Part shown: positions 46,498-55,687 of the stretch, one piece after another
Layout: every line of letters starts with the position of its first letter
How positions within the stretch are numbered: the stretch's first letter is position 1
NCBI RefSeq assembly: GCF_014695915.1
Contig: NZ_JACJPF010000100.1
Coordinates: 1-64,000, forward strand
Reading direction: 5' to 3'
DNA: 64,000 nt
Source of the DNA: Trichocoleus sp. FACHB-40
GTDB lineage: Bacteria; Cyanobacteriota; Cyanobacteriia; Cyanobacteriales; FACHB-T130
Made by a program: the position numbers and the translations under genes
The notes under the pieces: model-generated
Seen by the model: the letters and a program-made list of their open reading frames with translations, nothing else
What the model was told of the DNA's origin: nothing
Databases searched by the model: none

Positions 46498-49209
46498 ATG
46501 CTTCCGAAAAAATCAACTTCATACTTGTGCGCCACTGTGTTAGTTTCCGGGTTAGTTTCGGGAATACTTGCCACCACCACCACTGCACAAACTATAGAAT
46601 CTTTATCTGAAACATTAGAAGTAAAAGTAGACACCGCCACTGTAGAAAATGATTTACCTGTAACTGAGGTATCTGAGGAAGCAAAAAAACTCGAAGTCGA
46701 AACTAATACTACAACTTTTGAAGTAAAAAATACTTTACCTCCAATTACAAATCCGAAAAAATTAGCAGATGTAGAGTTGCCGCCTCGTACCTTAAACGAG
46801 TTTGGAAAAGTCTCCCCAGAAGTTAACGCAGAACCCGCACAAAATCCTCCAATAAGTAGCCAGGAAACCGCACAAACAACCGCGACACCAACCGAATCAA
46901 CTGTAAAAATTCTCCCGCGTGTGGGGGTAAACTTTACCAGCGGGCCAGGTGTTGGTTACTCTAGTTCGTTCACTAGCTTAGAAGGTTTTTTACCTCTATC
47001 TTCAGGTAAAAGTAATAACCTGCCATTTCTAGAAGGACGAGTCCTATTATCAACAGAAAATGCTCTCATCAGTAGTAATTTGGTTTTAGGTTATCGCACT
47101 TACAATTCTAAAGATAACCGCGTCTATGGCGGTTATGTCGCCTACAACACTCGCGACACAGGAAATAGCAACTTCAACCAATTAGGTGTAGGAGTTGAAA
47201 GCCTAGGGGATTGGGATGTTCGCGCTAATGCTTATATACCAGTTGGCGATACCCGCCAAAAGACACAAGAAACTATTTCTAATAATATGTCCTTATCAGA
47301 ACCTGTCTTTCAGGGGAATTTTTTAGCCCAGACTCGAACTCAGCAAGGACAAATTAACCGCCGTTTTGAAGCAGCGATGGCGGGATTTGATGTTGAGGCT
47401 GGTACAAAAATTGCTCAGATAGGTAAGACGGGCGATCTGCGGGGTTATGCTGGATTATATTATTATGATGCTCCCGGTAGTGCCGATATTTTGGGGTTTA
47501 GCACTCGTTTAGAAGCCCGTCCTACTGATAATTTGCGGCTAGGAGTTTCGCTTTCAAATGATGCTACTTTTGGGACTAATCTGGTGCTAAGTGTGGGGGC
47601 GAATTTCCCTGGCACTCGTCCGAGAAATATAGGTAAAGAAAATACGGTGTTGGCGCGTTTGGGAGAATCTGTCGCCCGAAATGTAAATATTGTAGTGGAT
47701 GAGCAACAGGAAGTTGAATCATTTACACGACAAGAAACTATTTTTGTTACTAACCCGAATACTGGTCAACCTTGGAGATTTCAACACGTTAATTTGGGGA
47801 TAGGAACGGGTAACGGTACATTTGAAAGTCCAACTGGAGACGTTGCTTCAGCTTTGGCTGTGGCGCAGCCGGAGGATATTGTTTATGTGCAACCAGGGAC
47901 AAATCCAAGTATTCCCGCCTTCCAAATTCCTGATAGGGTGCAGGTGCTTTCTACTGGCCCCGTGCAGCTGATAAATACGGTAGAAGGTGATTTACAATTA
48001 CCGTCCTCTGGTGCTGGTGTGCGTCCACAGGTGACGGGAACGGTAACAATAGGTAATAGAACTACGCTTTCTGGGTTTGAAATTGCTACTACTACTGGTG
48101 CTGGTATTGCTGGGACAAATATCAGCGATGTGACAATTCGAGAGAATGCGATCGCATCTTCTGTAAGCGAGGGTATTTTACTTCAGAATGTGACTGGACA
48201 GGTAGCGATCGCTAACAACACCATCAACAATTCTGGTTTGGAAGGCTTCTCTTTGCGTAATAATCAAGGACAAGTCACTCTGTCGCTTACAGAGAACAGT
48301 ATTGCCAATAATGGTGCTGCTGCTGACGACGGGGACGGAGTTAATGTCGAACTTAGCAATAGCGCCACAGGGACGTTCAACATAGAAAAGAACGCGATCG
48401 CTAACAATAGCAGTAATAGTGGCATCGCAGATGGAATCGAAATCAGAATTATCGATAATGCTTCTGGAACGTTTAATGTTTCTGATAATCAGATAACCAC
48501 AAATCAGTTTAAGGGGATTAATATTCAACTTGACTCTACATCCTCTGGGACATTCAATATTACCAACAACAGTATTCAAGAAAATCTTGACGACGGGATT
48601 ACTCTACAACTGAACGATCAAGCAACTGGAACATTCAATATTTCTAACAATCCTGAAATTTCTCAAAATGGCTTGTTCGGTATTGCTATATTACTGTCCG
48701 ACAGCACTTCGGGAACGTTCAATATTACTAGCAACACGATTCAAGAAAATCAAAATAATGGGGTAAATATTCAATTAAACGATACAGCAGCGGGAACGAT
48801 TAATGTTTCCAATAATCAGCAAATTGCTAGAAATGGATTGAACGGGATTTTTACAACGACAAGTGAAACATCCCGACTCCGGCTAACAATTGACTCGAAT
48901 CAAATTTCAGAAAATTCTTTTACGTCGCTTTCGATTAACAGTTTTGGTTCTAGTAATACTTTTGCTAGTGTCGCCTTGAACACTTTAACAGGCGGTTCAT
49001 TGGGCGATTTAGAAGTGATAACGAGTGGAGTTGATGATATTGTTTGCTTGCGATCGCGTCAAAATACAATTGGCAATCTTTTGTTAGATGATAGTCTTGG
49101 GGGGACGATACAGGCAGAGGATGGAATATCCACTAATAATATTGGCACAAGTAATGTGACTAATTGGTCGGGAACGAATGTAGCGGCTGGAACTTGTGGT
49201 TTCCCGTAA
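46498..49209 (+). CDS. inverse-autotransporter-like outer-membrane protein with beta-helix passenger, 903 aa
   Basis: A signal peptide is present (residues 1-31, ending TTTTAQ), then an acidic/proline-rich periplasmic linker to about 135. Residues about 138-375 form a beta-barrel of alternating strands with motifs of the intimin/invasin barrel (VYGGYVAYNTRD, FNQLGVGVESLGDWDVRANA, YIPVGDTR, GLYYYDAPGSADILGF). The C-terminal part (about 440-890) is a right-handed beta-helix of roughly 33-residue repeats, each with SGTFNI or TGTFNI and NNxIxxN turns. Barrel first and passenger last is the inverse autotransporter (type Ve) order. It follows two secreted adhesin-like genes. Relatives in cyanobacteria are little studied. 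GGAGA precedes the ATG. Confidence 0.75.
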   Translation: MLPKKSTSYLCATVLVSGLVSGILATTTTAQTIESLSETLEVKVDTATVENDLPVTEVSEEAKKLEVETNTTTFEVKNTLPPITNPKKLADVELPPRTLNEFGKVSPEVNAEPAQNPPISSQETAQTTATPTESTVKILPRVGVNFTSGPGVGYSSSFTSLEGFLPLSSGKSNNLPFLEGRVLLSTENALISSNLVLGYRTYNSKDNRVYGGYVAYNTRDTGNSNFNQLGVGVESLGDWDVRANAYIPVGDTRQKTQETISNNMSLSEPVFQGNFLAQTRTQQGQINRRFEAAMAGFDVEAGTKIAQIGKTGDLRGYAGLYYYDAPGSADILGFSTRLEARPTDNLRLGVSLSNDATFGTNLVLSVGANFPGTRPRNIGKENTVLARLGESVARNVNIVVDEQQEVESFTRQETIFVTNPNTGQPWRFQHVNLGIGTGNGTFESPTGDVASALAVAQPEDIVYVQPGTNPSIPAFQIPDRVQVLSTGPVQLINTVEGDLQLPSSGAGVRPQVTGTVTIGNRTTLSGFEIATTTGAGIAGTNISDVTIRENAIASSVSEGILLQNVTGQVAIANNTINNSGLEGFSLRNNQGQVTLSLTENSIANNGAAADDGDGVNVELSNSATGTFNIEKNAIANNSSNSGIADGIEIRIIDNASGTFNVSDNQITTNQFKGINIQLDSTSSGTFNITNNSIQENLDDGITLQLNDQATGTFNISNNPEISQNGLFGIAILLSDSTSGTFNITSNTIQENQNNGVNIQLNDTAAGTINVSNNQQIARNGLNGIFTTTSETSRLRLTIDSNQISENSFTSLSINSFGSSNTFASVALNTLTGGSLGDLEVITSGVDDIVCLRSRQNTIGNLLLDDSLGGTIQAEDGISTNNIGTSNVTNWSGTNVAAGTCGFP

Positions 49210-49272
49210 AAGATAAAGTTAAATCAATTCTACCAAATATAGCAATCCCCGGAATTTTAATCCAGCCATTCA

Positions 49273-49303
49273 GATACCCGACTTCTCTAAGAAGTCGGGT
49301 ATC
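49273..49303. terminator. strong hairpin, 13-bp arms
   Basis: GATACCCGACTTC pairs perfectly with GAAGTCGGGTATC around a five-base loop. It lies 64 bases after the beta-helix gene and is a plausible end of that transcript. The same hairpin word is a widespread cyanobacterial interspersed repeat, so it may not be a dedicated terminator. Confidence 0.55.
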
Positions 49304-49465
49304 TTGCATTCACGAATCATTTAGGAATGCTATAGGTTGTAAACCGTATACACAGGAAAAATTTTGTCTGTCTGTTTTTACCAGAGTATCGTCACAAGAC
49401 GCAAGAAAATGTCAAACTAAATAAATGTGTTTTTTTAACTTTCGCAAACAGTTAAATTGAAGTTT

Positions 49466-50473
49466 ATGGCAAGTCAGCGCGTTCTCTCTGGAGTTCAACC
49501 AACCGGAAATCTGCATTTGGGTAACTACCTGGGAGCAATTCGCAACTGGGTAGAAGGACAAAGCCAGTATGAGAATTTCTTCTGTGTAGTGGATTTACAC
49601 GCAATTACGGCACCGCACGATCCAACCACATTGGCGGAAAATAGTTATAAAATTGCCGCTTTGTATTTGGCTTGCGGTATTGACCTTACTTACAGCAGCA
49701 TTTTTATCCAATCTCATGTCTCAGCGCACAGCGAACTGACTTGGCTGCTAAATTGCGTTACGCCGCTTAACTGGCTGCAAGATATGATCCAGTTCAAGGA
49801 AAAGGCAGTAAAGCAGGGGGAAAATGTCAATACTGGTTTGCTGGATTATCCGGTGTTGATGGCGGCGGATATTTTACTATATCAGGCGGATAAGGTGCCT
49901 GTGGGTGAAGACCAGAAGCAGCATTTGGAATTGACGCGGGATATTGCTAATCGGTTTAATTATCTGTTTTGTCGGGAAAATCCGGTGCTGAAGTTGCCAA
50001 ATCCGTTAATTCGCGCTGAGGGTGCAAGGGTGATGAGTTTGACTGATGGAACTCGCAAGATGTCTAAGTCTGACCCTTCGGATATGAGTCGGATTAATTT
50101 GCTGGATACTCCAGAACAAATTCAAAACAAGATTAAGCGTTGTAAGACTGACTCGGTACGCGGTTTGACGTTTGACGATTCCCAACGGCCGGAAGCACGA
50201 AATTTGCTGACTCTCTACACTATACTTTCTGGAAAAACTAAGGAAGAAGTGGCGGCGGAATGTCAGGATATGGGTTGGGGACAGTTTAAGCCGTTGCTGA
50301 CAGAAACAACGATTAACGCCTTGAAACCAATTCAGGAAAAGTATCACGGGGTGATGGATGACAAGGGTTATCTGGAATCGGTGTTGCGGGATGGAAGAGA
50401 GAAAGCCGAAGCGATCGCATCCTCTACCCTCTCCCAAGTAAAATCCGCTATGGGTTATTCCGTACCATTGTGA
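49466..50473 (+). CDS. trpS: tryptophanyl-tRNA synthetase
   Basis: A 335-aa class I aminoacyl-tRNA synthetase that charges tRNA(Trp). The HIGH-type motif is PTGNLHLGN (residues 12-20) and the KMSKS loop is at residues 198-202. The tryptophan pocket signatures MAADILLYQADKVPVGEDQ and LELTRDIANRF are intact. The length is standard for bacterial TrpRS. The ATG at 49466 is chosen because MASQRVLSGVQPTGN matches the usual family start; an upstream TTG three codons earlier is unlikely. Confidence 0.96.
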   Translation: MASQRVLSGVQPTGNLHLGNYLGAIRNWVEGQSQYENFFCVVDLHAITAPHDPTTLAENSYKIAALYLACGIDLTYSSIFIQSHVSAHSELTWLLNCVTPLNWLQDMIQFKEKAVKQGENVNTGLLDYPVLMAADILLYQADKVPVGEDQKQHLELTRDIANRFNYLFCRENPVLKLPNPLIRAEGARVMSLTDGTRKMSKSDPSDMSRINLLDTPEQIQNKIKRCKTDSVRGLTFDDSQRPEARNLLTLYTILSGKTKEEVAAECQDMGWGQFKPLLTETTINALKPIQEKYHGVMDDKGYLESVLRDGREKAEAIASSTLSQVKSAMGYSVPL

Positions 50474-50504
50474 GGATAGCAGTTTCGCACCAGTAGTAGA
50501 GAAA

Positions 50505-50741
50505 ATGAAAGCCCAAGAAGTGATGGGAAATGTTGACGAACACGGTCAATCCTTAGATACACCCTTAGTAGTGGATAAGCATAGCCGCGTCCGGATAATT
50601 GTATTGTTCGTAGAAGATACAGAGGAAGATGATGAACCCAAGGAGTCTGTTTTAGAAAGCCTTAACAAGTCGCTTATGGAAGCAAAGGCAGGTAAAACTA
50701 AACCAGTTTCTCAACTGTGGGATGACATTGATGCTGAGTGA
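50505..50741 (+). CDS. antitoxin-like protein, 78 aa
   Basis: A small acidic protein (MKAQEVMGNVDEHGQSLDTP, then VKVRIIVLF-like VRIIVLFVED, then a helix SVLESLNKSLMEAKAGKTKP ending VSQLWDDIDAE). The layout, a short beta N-terminal part and a charged C-terminal helix, resembles antitoxins paired with RelE-type toxins in cyanobacteria. The start of a decayed RelE-like gene overlaps its end by 11 bases, which supports this role. Its partner is no longer functional, so the gene is probably a relic or a free antitoxin. Confidence 0.65.
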   Translation: MKAQEVMGNVDEHGQSLDTPLVVDKHSRVRIIVLFVEDTEEDDEPKESVLESLNKSLMEAKAGKTKPVSQLWDDIDAE

Positions 50742-50839
50742 GTCATCCTCAGTTGAAGTTAAGTTTACCGATGAATTTGGGCGCAGACGATATCCAGTCT
50801 GCGATCGCGCAGTTTCAAGAAGGTAGTGGTAATCAGTAA
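50731..50839 (+). pseudogene. remnant of a RelE/ParE-type toxin gene
   Basis: From ATG at 50731 the frame reads MLSESSSVEVKFTDEFGRR, which matches the N-terminus of cyanobacterial RelE-like toxins paired with this antitoxin type. It then runs to a stop at about 50821. Shifting frame near 50790 continues as DIQSAIAQFQEGSGNQ before a TAA at 50837-50839, which resembles the next helix of the family. The remaining two thirds of the toxin, including its catalytic end, are absent. It is too short and broken to encode an active toxin. Confidence 0.6.
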
Positions 50840-50952
50840 AAGAATCCAGGCGATGGGATTGAAGGATGAAGGACAGCTGAAATTTTACAATTCTTACAGC
50901 ACAATTCACACTCTCTTTATCCTTCATAATCCATACTTAACAAAAAAACCAA

Positions 50953-51936
50953 ATGCCTAGCATCCAAAACTCAATGCTGTTTAAATCTTTCCGTAGCGCC
51001 GCCGAAGCTGGTGAATTCCTGATCACCGCCGAGGTAGCACCCCCCAAAGGCGGGAATCCAGTCCACATGGTGGAAATGGCGCAAACCCTCAAAGGTAGGG
51101 TTCATGCAGTTAATATTACTGATGGCAGTCGGGCGGTGTTGCGGATGTGTCCGTTGGCGGCTAGTTTAATTTTATTGCAGCACGGAATCGAGCCGATTTG
51201 TCAGATGGCTTGTCGCGATCGCAACCGCATCGGACTGCAAAGCGATCTCATGGGCGCTCATGCTCTTGGCATCCGCAATATTTTAGCGCTGACAGGCGAT
51301 CCGGTGAAAGCAGGCGATCATACTGATGCCAAAAGTGTATTTGATCTGGAATCTGTGCGGTTGCTGGGTTTAATTAAAAAAATGAATCTCGGTTTCGACT
51401 GGAACGATAAACCCCTCACAGATGGTGCTACAGATTTATTTGCTGGTGCTGCTGTTGACCCCCAACTAGCAAGTTGGTCAGGATTGCAAAGCCGATTTGA
51501 ACGTAAACTAGAAGCTGGAGCGCAATATTTCCAAAGCCAGCTGATTTGCGATTTTGACCGTTTGGAAAAATTTATGGACAAAATTGCTGCTGGCTGCGGT
51601 AAGCCAATTATGGCGGGAATTTTTCTGCTAAAGTCTGCCAAAAATGCCCAATTTATTAATCGCTGCGTACCTGGTGTAAATATTCCCCAAGACATCATCG
51701 ACCGTTTAGCAGCAGCAGACGATCCGTTGCAAGAAGGGATGGCGATCGCAGCTGAACAAGTCAAATTGGCTAGTCAACTCTGCCAAGGTGTTCATATGAT
51801 GGCTGTAAAGCGGGAAGATTTGATTCCCGAAATTCTGGATATGGCTGGAATTGCACCGCTAAACCAGTTAGTGTCAGCAGGAACAGAAGATGAACGCACA
51901 AACAATAAAGCAACTGCCGATTCCGTCGCACTTTGA
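50953..51936 (+). CDS. methylenetetrahydrofolate-reductase-family protein
   Basis: A 327-aa TIM-barrel protein of the MTHFR family, which reduces methylene-tetrahydrofolate with FAD or exists in related forms in C1 metabolism. Signatures are [53 protein letters not shown] and [15 protein letters not shown]. The length is close to the bacterial enzyme, but the sequence style (CRDRNR) belongs to the MTHFR-like branch whose exact activity is not always clear. Its last 47 bases overlap the next gene in another frame. Confidence 0.85.
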   Translation: MPSIQNSMLFKSFRSAAEAGEFLITAEVAPPKGGNPVHMVEMAQTLKGRVHAVNITDGSRAVLRMCPLAASLILLQHGIEPICQMACRDRNRIGLQSDLMGAHALGIRNILALTGDPVKAGDHTDAKSVFDLESVRLLGLIKKMNLGFDWNDKPLTDGATDLFAGAAVDPQLASWSGLQSRFERKLEAGAQYFQSQLICDFDRLEKFMDKIAAGCGKPIMAGIFLLKSAKNAQFINRCVPGVNIPQDIIDRLAAADDPLQEGMAIAAEQVKLASQLCQGVHMMAVKREDLIPEILDMAGIAPLNQLVSAGTEDERTNNKATADSVAL

Positions 51937-52912
51937 TGCTAAAAAGGTGGGAGAAGTTTGGCGAGTGCCATATCAGCAACGGGCAGAAGACGCGCGGAAT
52001 TGGGCAAAAAAGCACGATATTCCTCCATCTAGCGAGGATAAAACTCGCATTTGCCTGTTGTTGATTGATGTGCAGAATACCTTTTGTATCCCCGACTTTG
52101 AATTATTTGTCAGGGGTGCGGTAAATGATAATGTGCGGTTGTGCGAATTTATCTATCGGAATTTGGGGAAGATTAGCGCGATCTGACCCACAATGGATAC
52201 TCACACCGCCATCCAAATCTTCCACCCCATCTTCTGGATTAACGACGCTGGAGAACATCCCACCCCCGCCGCCACGATGATTACACCGGAACATATCCAG
52301 CAAGGTATCTGGAAGGTAAACCCAGCAGTTGCTGGAATTGTTGGTGCAGATTACTCTAATCTTGCATCACATTCTTTACATTATGTCAAGCATTTGAGTG
52401 AGAAAGGCAAATATCCGCTAACCGTATGGCCTTATCATTCCATGTTGGGCGGTATTGGTCACGCCTTGGTTTCTGCGGTGGAAGAGGCGTTGTTTTTCCA
52501 CTGCATTGCTAGGAATAGCCAAACGCAGTTTGAGGTAAAGGGAGACAATCCTTTAACAGAAAACTATTCTGTGTTGCGTGCGGAAGTATTAGAAGGAGTG
52601 AATGGAAACCCTATTGCCCAGAAGAATACAAAATTTATCGACTATCTGCTAGAATTTGATGCTGTAATAATTGCTGGTCAAGCAAAAAGTCATTGCGTTG
52701 CCTGGACAATTGATGATTTATTGACAGAAATTAAAGCCAAAGATGCCAGTCTTGCTAAAAAAGTTTATTTATTGGAAGATTGCACATCGCCCGTTGTGGT
52801 GCCGGGAATAGTGGATTATAAAGAACAAGCTGATGAGGCTTTTGCCAGATTTGCGGCGGCGGGAATGCACCTCATTAAGTCAACTGAACCTCTCGAAATT
52901 GGTAATCTATAG
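51890..52912 (+). pseudogene. isochorismatase/nicotinamidase-like hydrolase interrupted by in-frame TGA
   Basis: One reading frame encodes the whole family domain but is split by TGA at 52184-52186. Before the stop: [12 protein letters not shown] with catalytic Asp60. After it: HPIFWINDAGEHP, then AGQAKSHCVAWT with the catalytic cysteine. The two halves (98 codons and 239 codons from an ATG at 52193) are in the same phase, so only one substitution is needed to restore a protein of about 340 aa. It may be a recent pseudogene, a sequencing error, or two polypeptides. The ATG overlaps the MTHFR-family gene by 47 bases, suggesting translational coupling. Confidence 0.75.
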
Positions 52913-52993
52913 TGTCAATAATATTATGAGGCAGAGCCGCATTATAAACATTCCCAGTCGGAAACGGGGAAGGAGTATAAGGAATAAAAACGA

Positions 52994-54337
52994 ATGACTA
53001 GCAGTAATGATGCGATCGCGTCCCTCCGAGAGGCTTTAAAATTTTCTCCCGATAACGTACCTTTACGGCAACATTTGGCAGAAACTCTGCTAAGTTTGGG
53101 ACAGCCAGAGGAAGCCGAACAAGAGTATCGCCAAGCCTTAGTTTTGTCGCCTGAAAATCAGCAGCTAAAATTAGGTTTAGCTCGTGCTTTCTACCAACAA
53201 GGAAAGTATACCCAAGCGTTGGTAATTGTAGAAGATCAAATAAAGCGCTTGGATTGTCCGGCGGGTGCTTTTTTACTTCATGCGCGTCTTCTCTTGAACG
53301 CGGGTGCTGTGGAACAAGCTGTTCGTCAGTACCGCCGAGCCGTTGAAACCGATCCTGCTGTTAAAGATGCTGATTTTGCCGAAAGGCTGGGAATTGGGGC
53401 AGAGGAGGACGTGCAAGAGGTGGTAGATGGCAAAATTCGGGCAGGATTGGGAGACTTTCCAACTTTAGAAGATACCCAAGTCGAAAAACCTGCGATCGCA
53501 TTCCCAGATGTTGGCGGTATGGAAGCGGTCAAAGACGAAATTCGCCTGAAAATTATTTATCCCCTCAAACAGCCGGAACTGTACAAAGCTTACGGCAAGG
53601 CAATTGGGGGCGGAATTTTGATGTACGGCCCTCCGGGTTGCGGTAAAACTTACCTTGCTCGTGCCACAGCTGGCGAAATTAACTCTGGTTTCCTTTCTGT
53701 AGGCATCAACGATGTATTAGATATGTGGTTGGGCAACAGTGAACGCAATTTGCACGACCTTTTTGAACAAGCCAGACGCAACCAACCTTGTGTATTATTT
53801 TTTGATGAAGTTGATGCTTTAGCTGCCAGTCGTGCGGACTTGCGACAAAATTCTAGCCGCATGGTAATTAACCAATTTCTGTCAGAATTAGACGGGGTGA
53901 GGAGTTCTAATGAAGGGGTATTAATTTTAGCGGCAACTAATGCACCTTGGCACTTAGATTCAGCTTTTCGCCGTCCGGGACGCTTTGACCGCATATTATT
54001 TGTACCGCCGCCTGATGCTGAAGCAAGGGCGGCAATTTTACGCTTGTTGTGTCGAGGTAAGCCAGTGGAAGATATCGACTACGACCATTTAGCGAAGAAA
54101 ACTGAGAATTTTTCCGGCGCAGACTTAATGGCAGTTGTCGATGTGGCAATAGAAAAGAAGTTAGCTGAAGCGATGAAAGTAGGTATCCCAAAGCCACTAA
54201 CTACCAAAGATTTAGCATCGGCGGCGGGAGGAGTGAAACCTTCGACAAAAGAATGGTTTTCGACTGCTCGGAACTATGCCTTGTATGCTAATGAGGGCGG
54301 ATTGTACGACGACATCCTCAAATATATGAAATTCTGA
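52994..54337 (+). CDS. TPR-AAA+ ATPase
   Basis: A 447-aa protein. Residues 1-125 hold three tetratricopeptide-like repeats (ALKFSPDNVPLRQHLAETLL, EYRQALVLSPENQQLKLGLA). A classic AAA+ ATPase module follows: Walker A GPPGCGKT (212-219), Walker B LFFDEVDA (268-275), sensor AATNAP, and arginine fingers in FRRPGRFDR (326-333). This resembles Cdc48/FtsH-type ATPases without a protease domain. The TPRs probably pick the client. It overlaps the downstream TPR-membrane gene by one base (TGATG), so they form an operon and likely act together. Confidence 0.88.
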   Translation: MTSSNDAIASLREALKFSPDNVPLRQHLAETLLSLGQPEEAEQEYRQALVLSPENQQLKLGLARAFYQQGKYTQALVIVEDQIKRLDCPAGAFLLHARLLLNAGAVEQAVRQYRRAVETDPAVKDADFAERLGIGAEEDVQEVVDGKIRAGLGDFPTLEDTQVEKPAIAFPDVGGMEAVKDEIRLKIIYPLKQPELYKAYGKAIGGGILMYGPPGCGKTYLARATAGEINSGFLSVGINDVLDMWLGNSERNLHDLFEQARRNQPCVLFFDEVDALAASRADLRQNSSRMVINQFLSELDGVRSSNEGVLILAATNAPWHLDSAFRRPGRFDRILFVPPPDAEARAAILRLLCRGKPVEDIDYDHLAKKTENFSGADLMAVVDVAIEKKLAEAMKVGIPKPLTTKDLASAAGGVKPSTKEWFSTARNYALYANEGGLYDDILKYMKF

Positions 54338-55593
54338 TGGGCGTACACTTAGAACGGGCCGAACTTCTCATGGCTCAATCGCGTTATGAGATGGCGGTGC
54401 AGGAATTGCAGCAGGAATTAGCAGTCGATCCAGATAGCGCCCAGGCTTATGCGTGGTTAGGTTGGTGCTTGAGGTTTCTCAAGAAGTACGAGGAAGCAAT
54501 AAAAGAAGCTGAGCAAGCAATTAAGCTGGCACCAGATTGGGAGGATGGTTATTACGTTCTGGGTTGGATTCTCTGCGATCGCAATCAGCTTCTGGAAGCT
54601 GAGAACGCAACCAAAGAGGCAATTCGCCTAAATCCTGAAAATACCAACCATTTCATCCTACTATCAAACATTCGAGTTAAACAAAAGCGATGGCAGGAGG
54701 CACTAGAAGCAGCGACGCAGGGGCTTAACATAGAGCCAGAGAATGCTGACTGTTTGAATAACAAAGGGATTGCCCTATTCGAGTTGGGTCGAACAGAGGA
54801 GGCGATCGCTACGACTGAGCAAGCGATCGCTCTTGACCCGGAGAATTTTAGCAACTACAACAACTTGGGATGGATGATATTGAATCGGGAAGGAAGCCCC
54901 ACGAAAGCTTGGGAGTATTTCCGCCAAGCACTCCGACTCAACCCCAATTTTGAATCTGCACAGGATGGACTCATCCAAGCGATCAAGTTAAAAAACCCAC
55001 TATACAGACTAGTTTACAGGTGTCTAATATTCCCGTACCGCCGTTTACAACTAGGCAGATTTTTGAGCGGGAAAGCTTTGTTGGGCTTCTTTGCCTGCTT
55101 GTGTTTGGCATTCCGTATATTGCTGAATCTTGCTGCAACTAATCCCAATCCTTTGATTTGGTTAGCGCTGATTGTTTTGTTATGGTTAATCTTTTTGCCT
55201 TGGTTTGTAGACCTCTTTATAACCCTATTACTCGAACTGAAGTTTAAGCAATCCTATTGGCTCACGACTTTAGTTTGGGCAATACTAAGCGCATTTTATT
55301 TGTGGTTAATGACCGGAAATTCTAAAACTCTGTTTGCTCCCGTTTTATTCGGATTGTTGCTTCTGCCTGTATCGGCAACGTTCCGATCTTCAGCGGGGTG
55401 GCACAGCAGCCTCATGGTGGGATATACAACCATCATGGCGTTAGTTGGGCTGGCAGGGTTAGTTCTTCCATTACCAGGGCTACCTTTTGTAAGTGTTGAC
55501 GTTTGGTTCTGGCTAACTTGGTTAATCGTTCTCGCCTTCGGAACGCTTTTTTCCTTCTTTTTCATCTGGAGAAGCTCCCCTAAGTTAAGGTAG
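54337..55593 (+). CDS. TPR protein with C-terminal membrane domain, copy 1
   Basis: A 418-aa protein. The first half (about residues 1-215) has six tetratricopeptide repeats (ELQQELAVDPDSAQAYAWLG, EAEQAIKLAPDWEDGYYVLG and so on). The second half has about six hydrophobic segments (for example LIWLALIVLLWLIFLPWFVDLFI). It is translated from an ATG overlapping the AAA+ stop. The TPR part could recruit partners to the membrane. A paralogue lies just downstream. Function unknown. Confidence 0.85.
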   Translation: MGVHLERAELLMAQSRYEMAVQELQQELAVDPDSAQAYAWLGWCLRFLKKYEEAIKEAEQAIKLAPDWEDGYYVLGWILCDRNQLLEAENATKEAIRLNPENTNHFILLSNIRVKQKRWQEALEAATQGLNIEPENADCLNNKGIALFELGRTEEAIATTEQAIALDPENFSNYNNLGWMILNREGSPTKAWEYFRQALRLNPNFESAQDGLIQAIKLKNPLYRLVYRCLIFPYRRLQLGRFLSGKALLGFFACLCLAFRILLNLAATNPNPLIWLALIVLLWLIFLPWFVDLFITLLLELKFKQSYWLTTLVWAILSAFYLWLMTGNSKTLFAPVLFGLLLLPVSATFRSSAGWHSSLMVGYTTIMALVGLAGLVLPLPGLPFVSVDVWFWLTWLIVLAFGTLFSFFFIWRSSPKLR

Positions 55594-55599
55594 TGCCTG

Positions 55600-55687
55600 A
55601 AGAATGGTTTTCGACTGCTCGGAACTATGCCTTGTATGCTAATGAGAGCGGATTGGACGACATCCTCAAATATATGAAAATCTGATG
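55600..55687 (+). pseudogene. duplicated fragment of the AAA+ gene 3' end
   Basis: Bases 55600-55687 match 54249-54339, the end of the AAA+ ATPase gene plus the following ATG, with a 3-base deletion and a few substitutions (GAATGGTTTTCGACTGCTCG is identical in both). It is the scar left when the block from the AAA+ end through the TPR-membrane gene was duplicated in tandem. It encodes no protein of its own. Confidence 0.9.

Noticed and set aside
51890-52912. TGA as a selenocysteine codon
   Set aside because: The catalytic cysteine is elsewhere, the stop falls in a non-catalytic segment, and no selenocysteine signal was seen.
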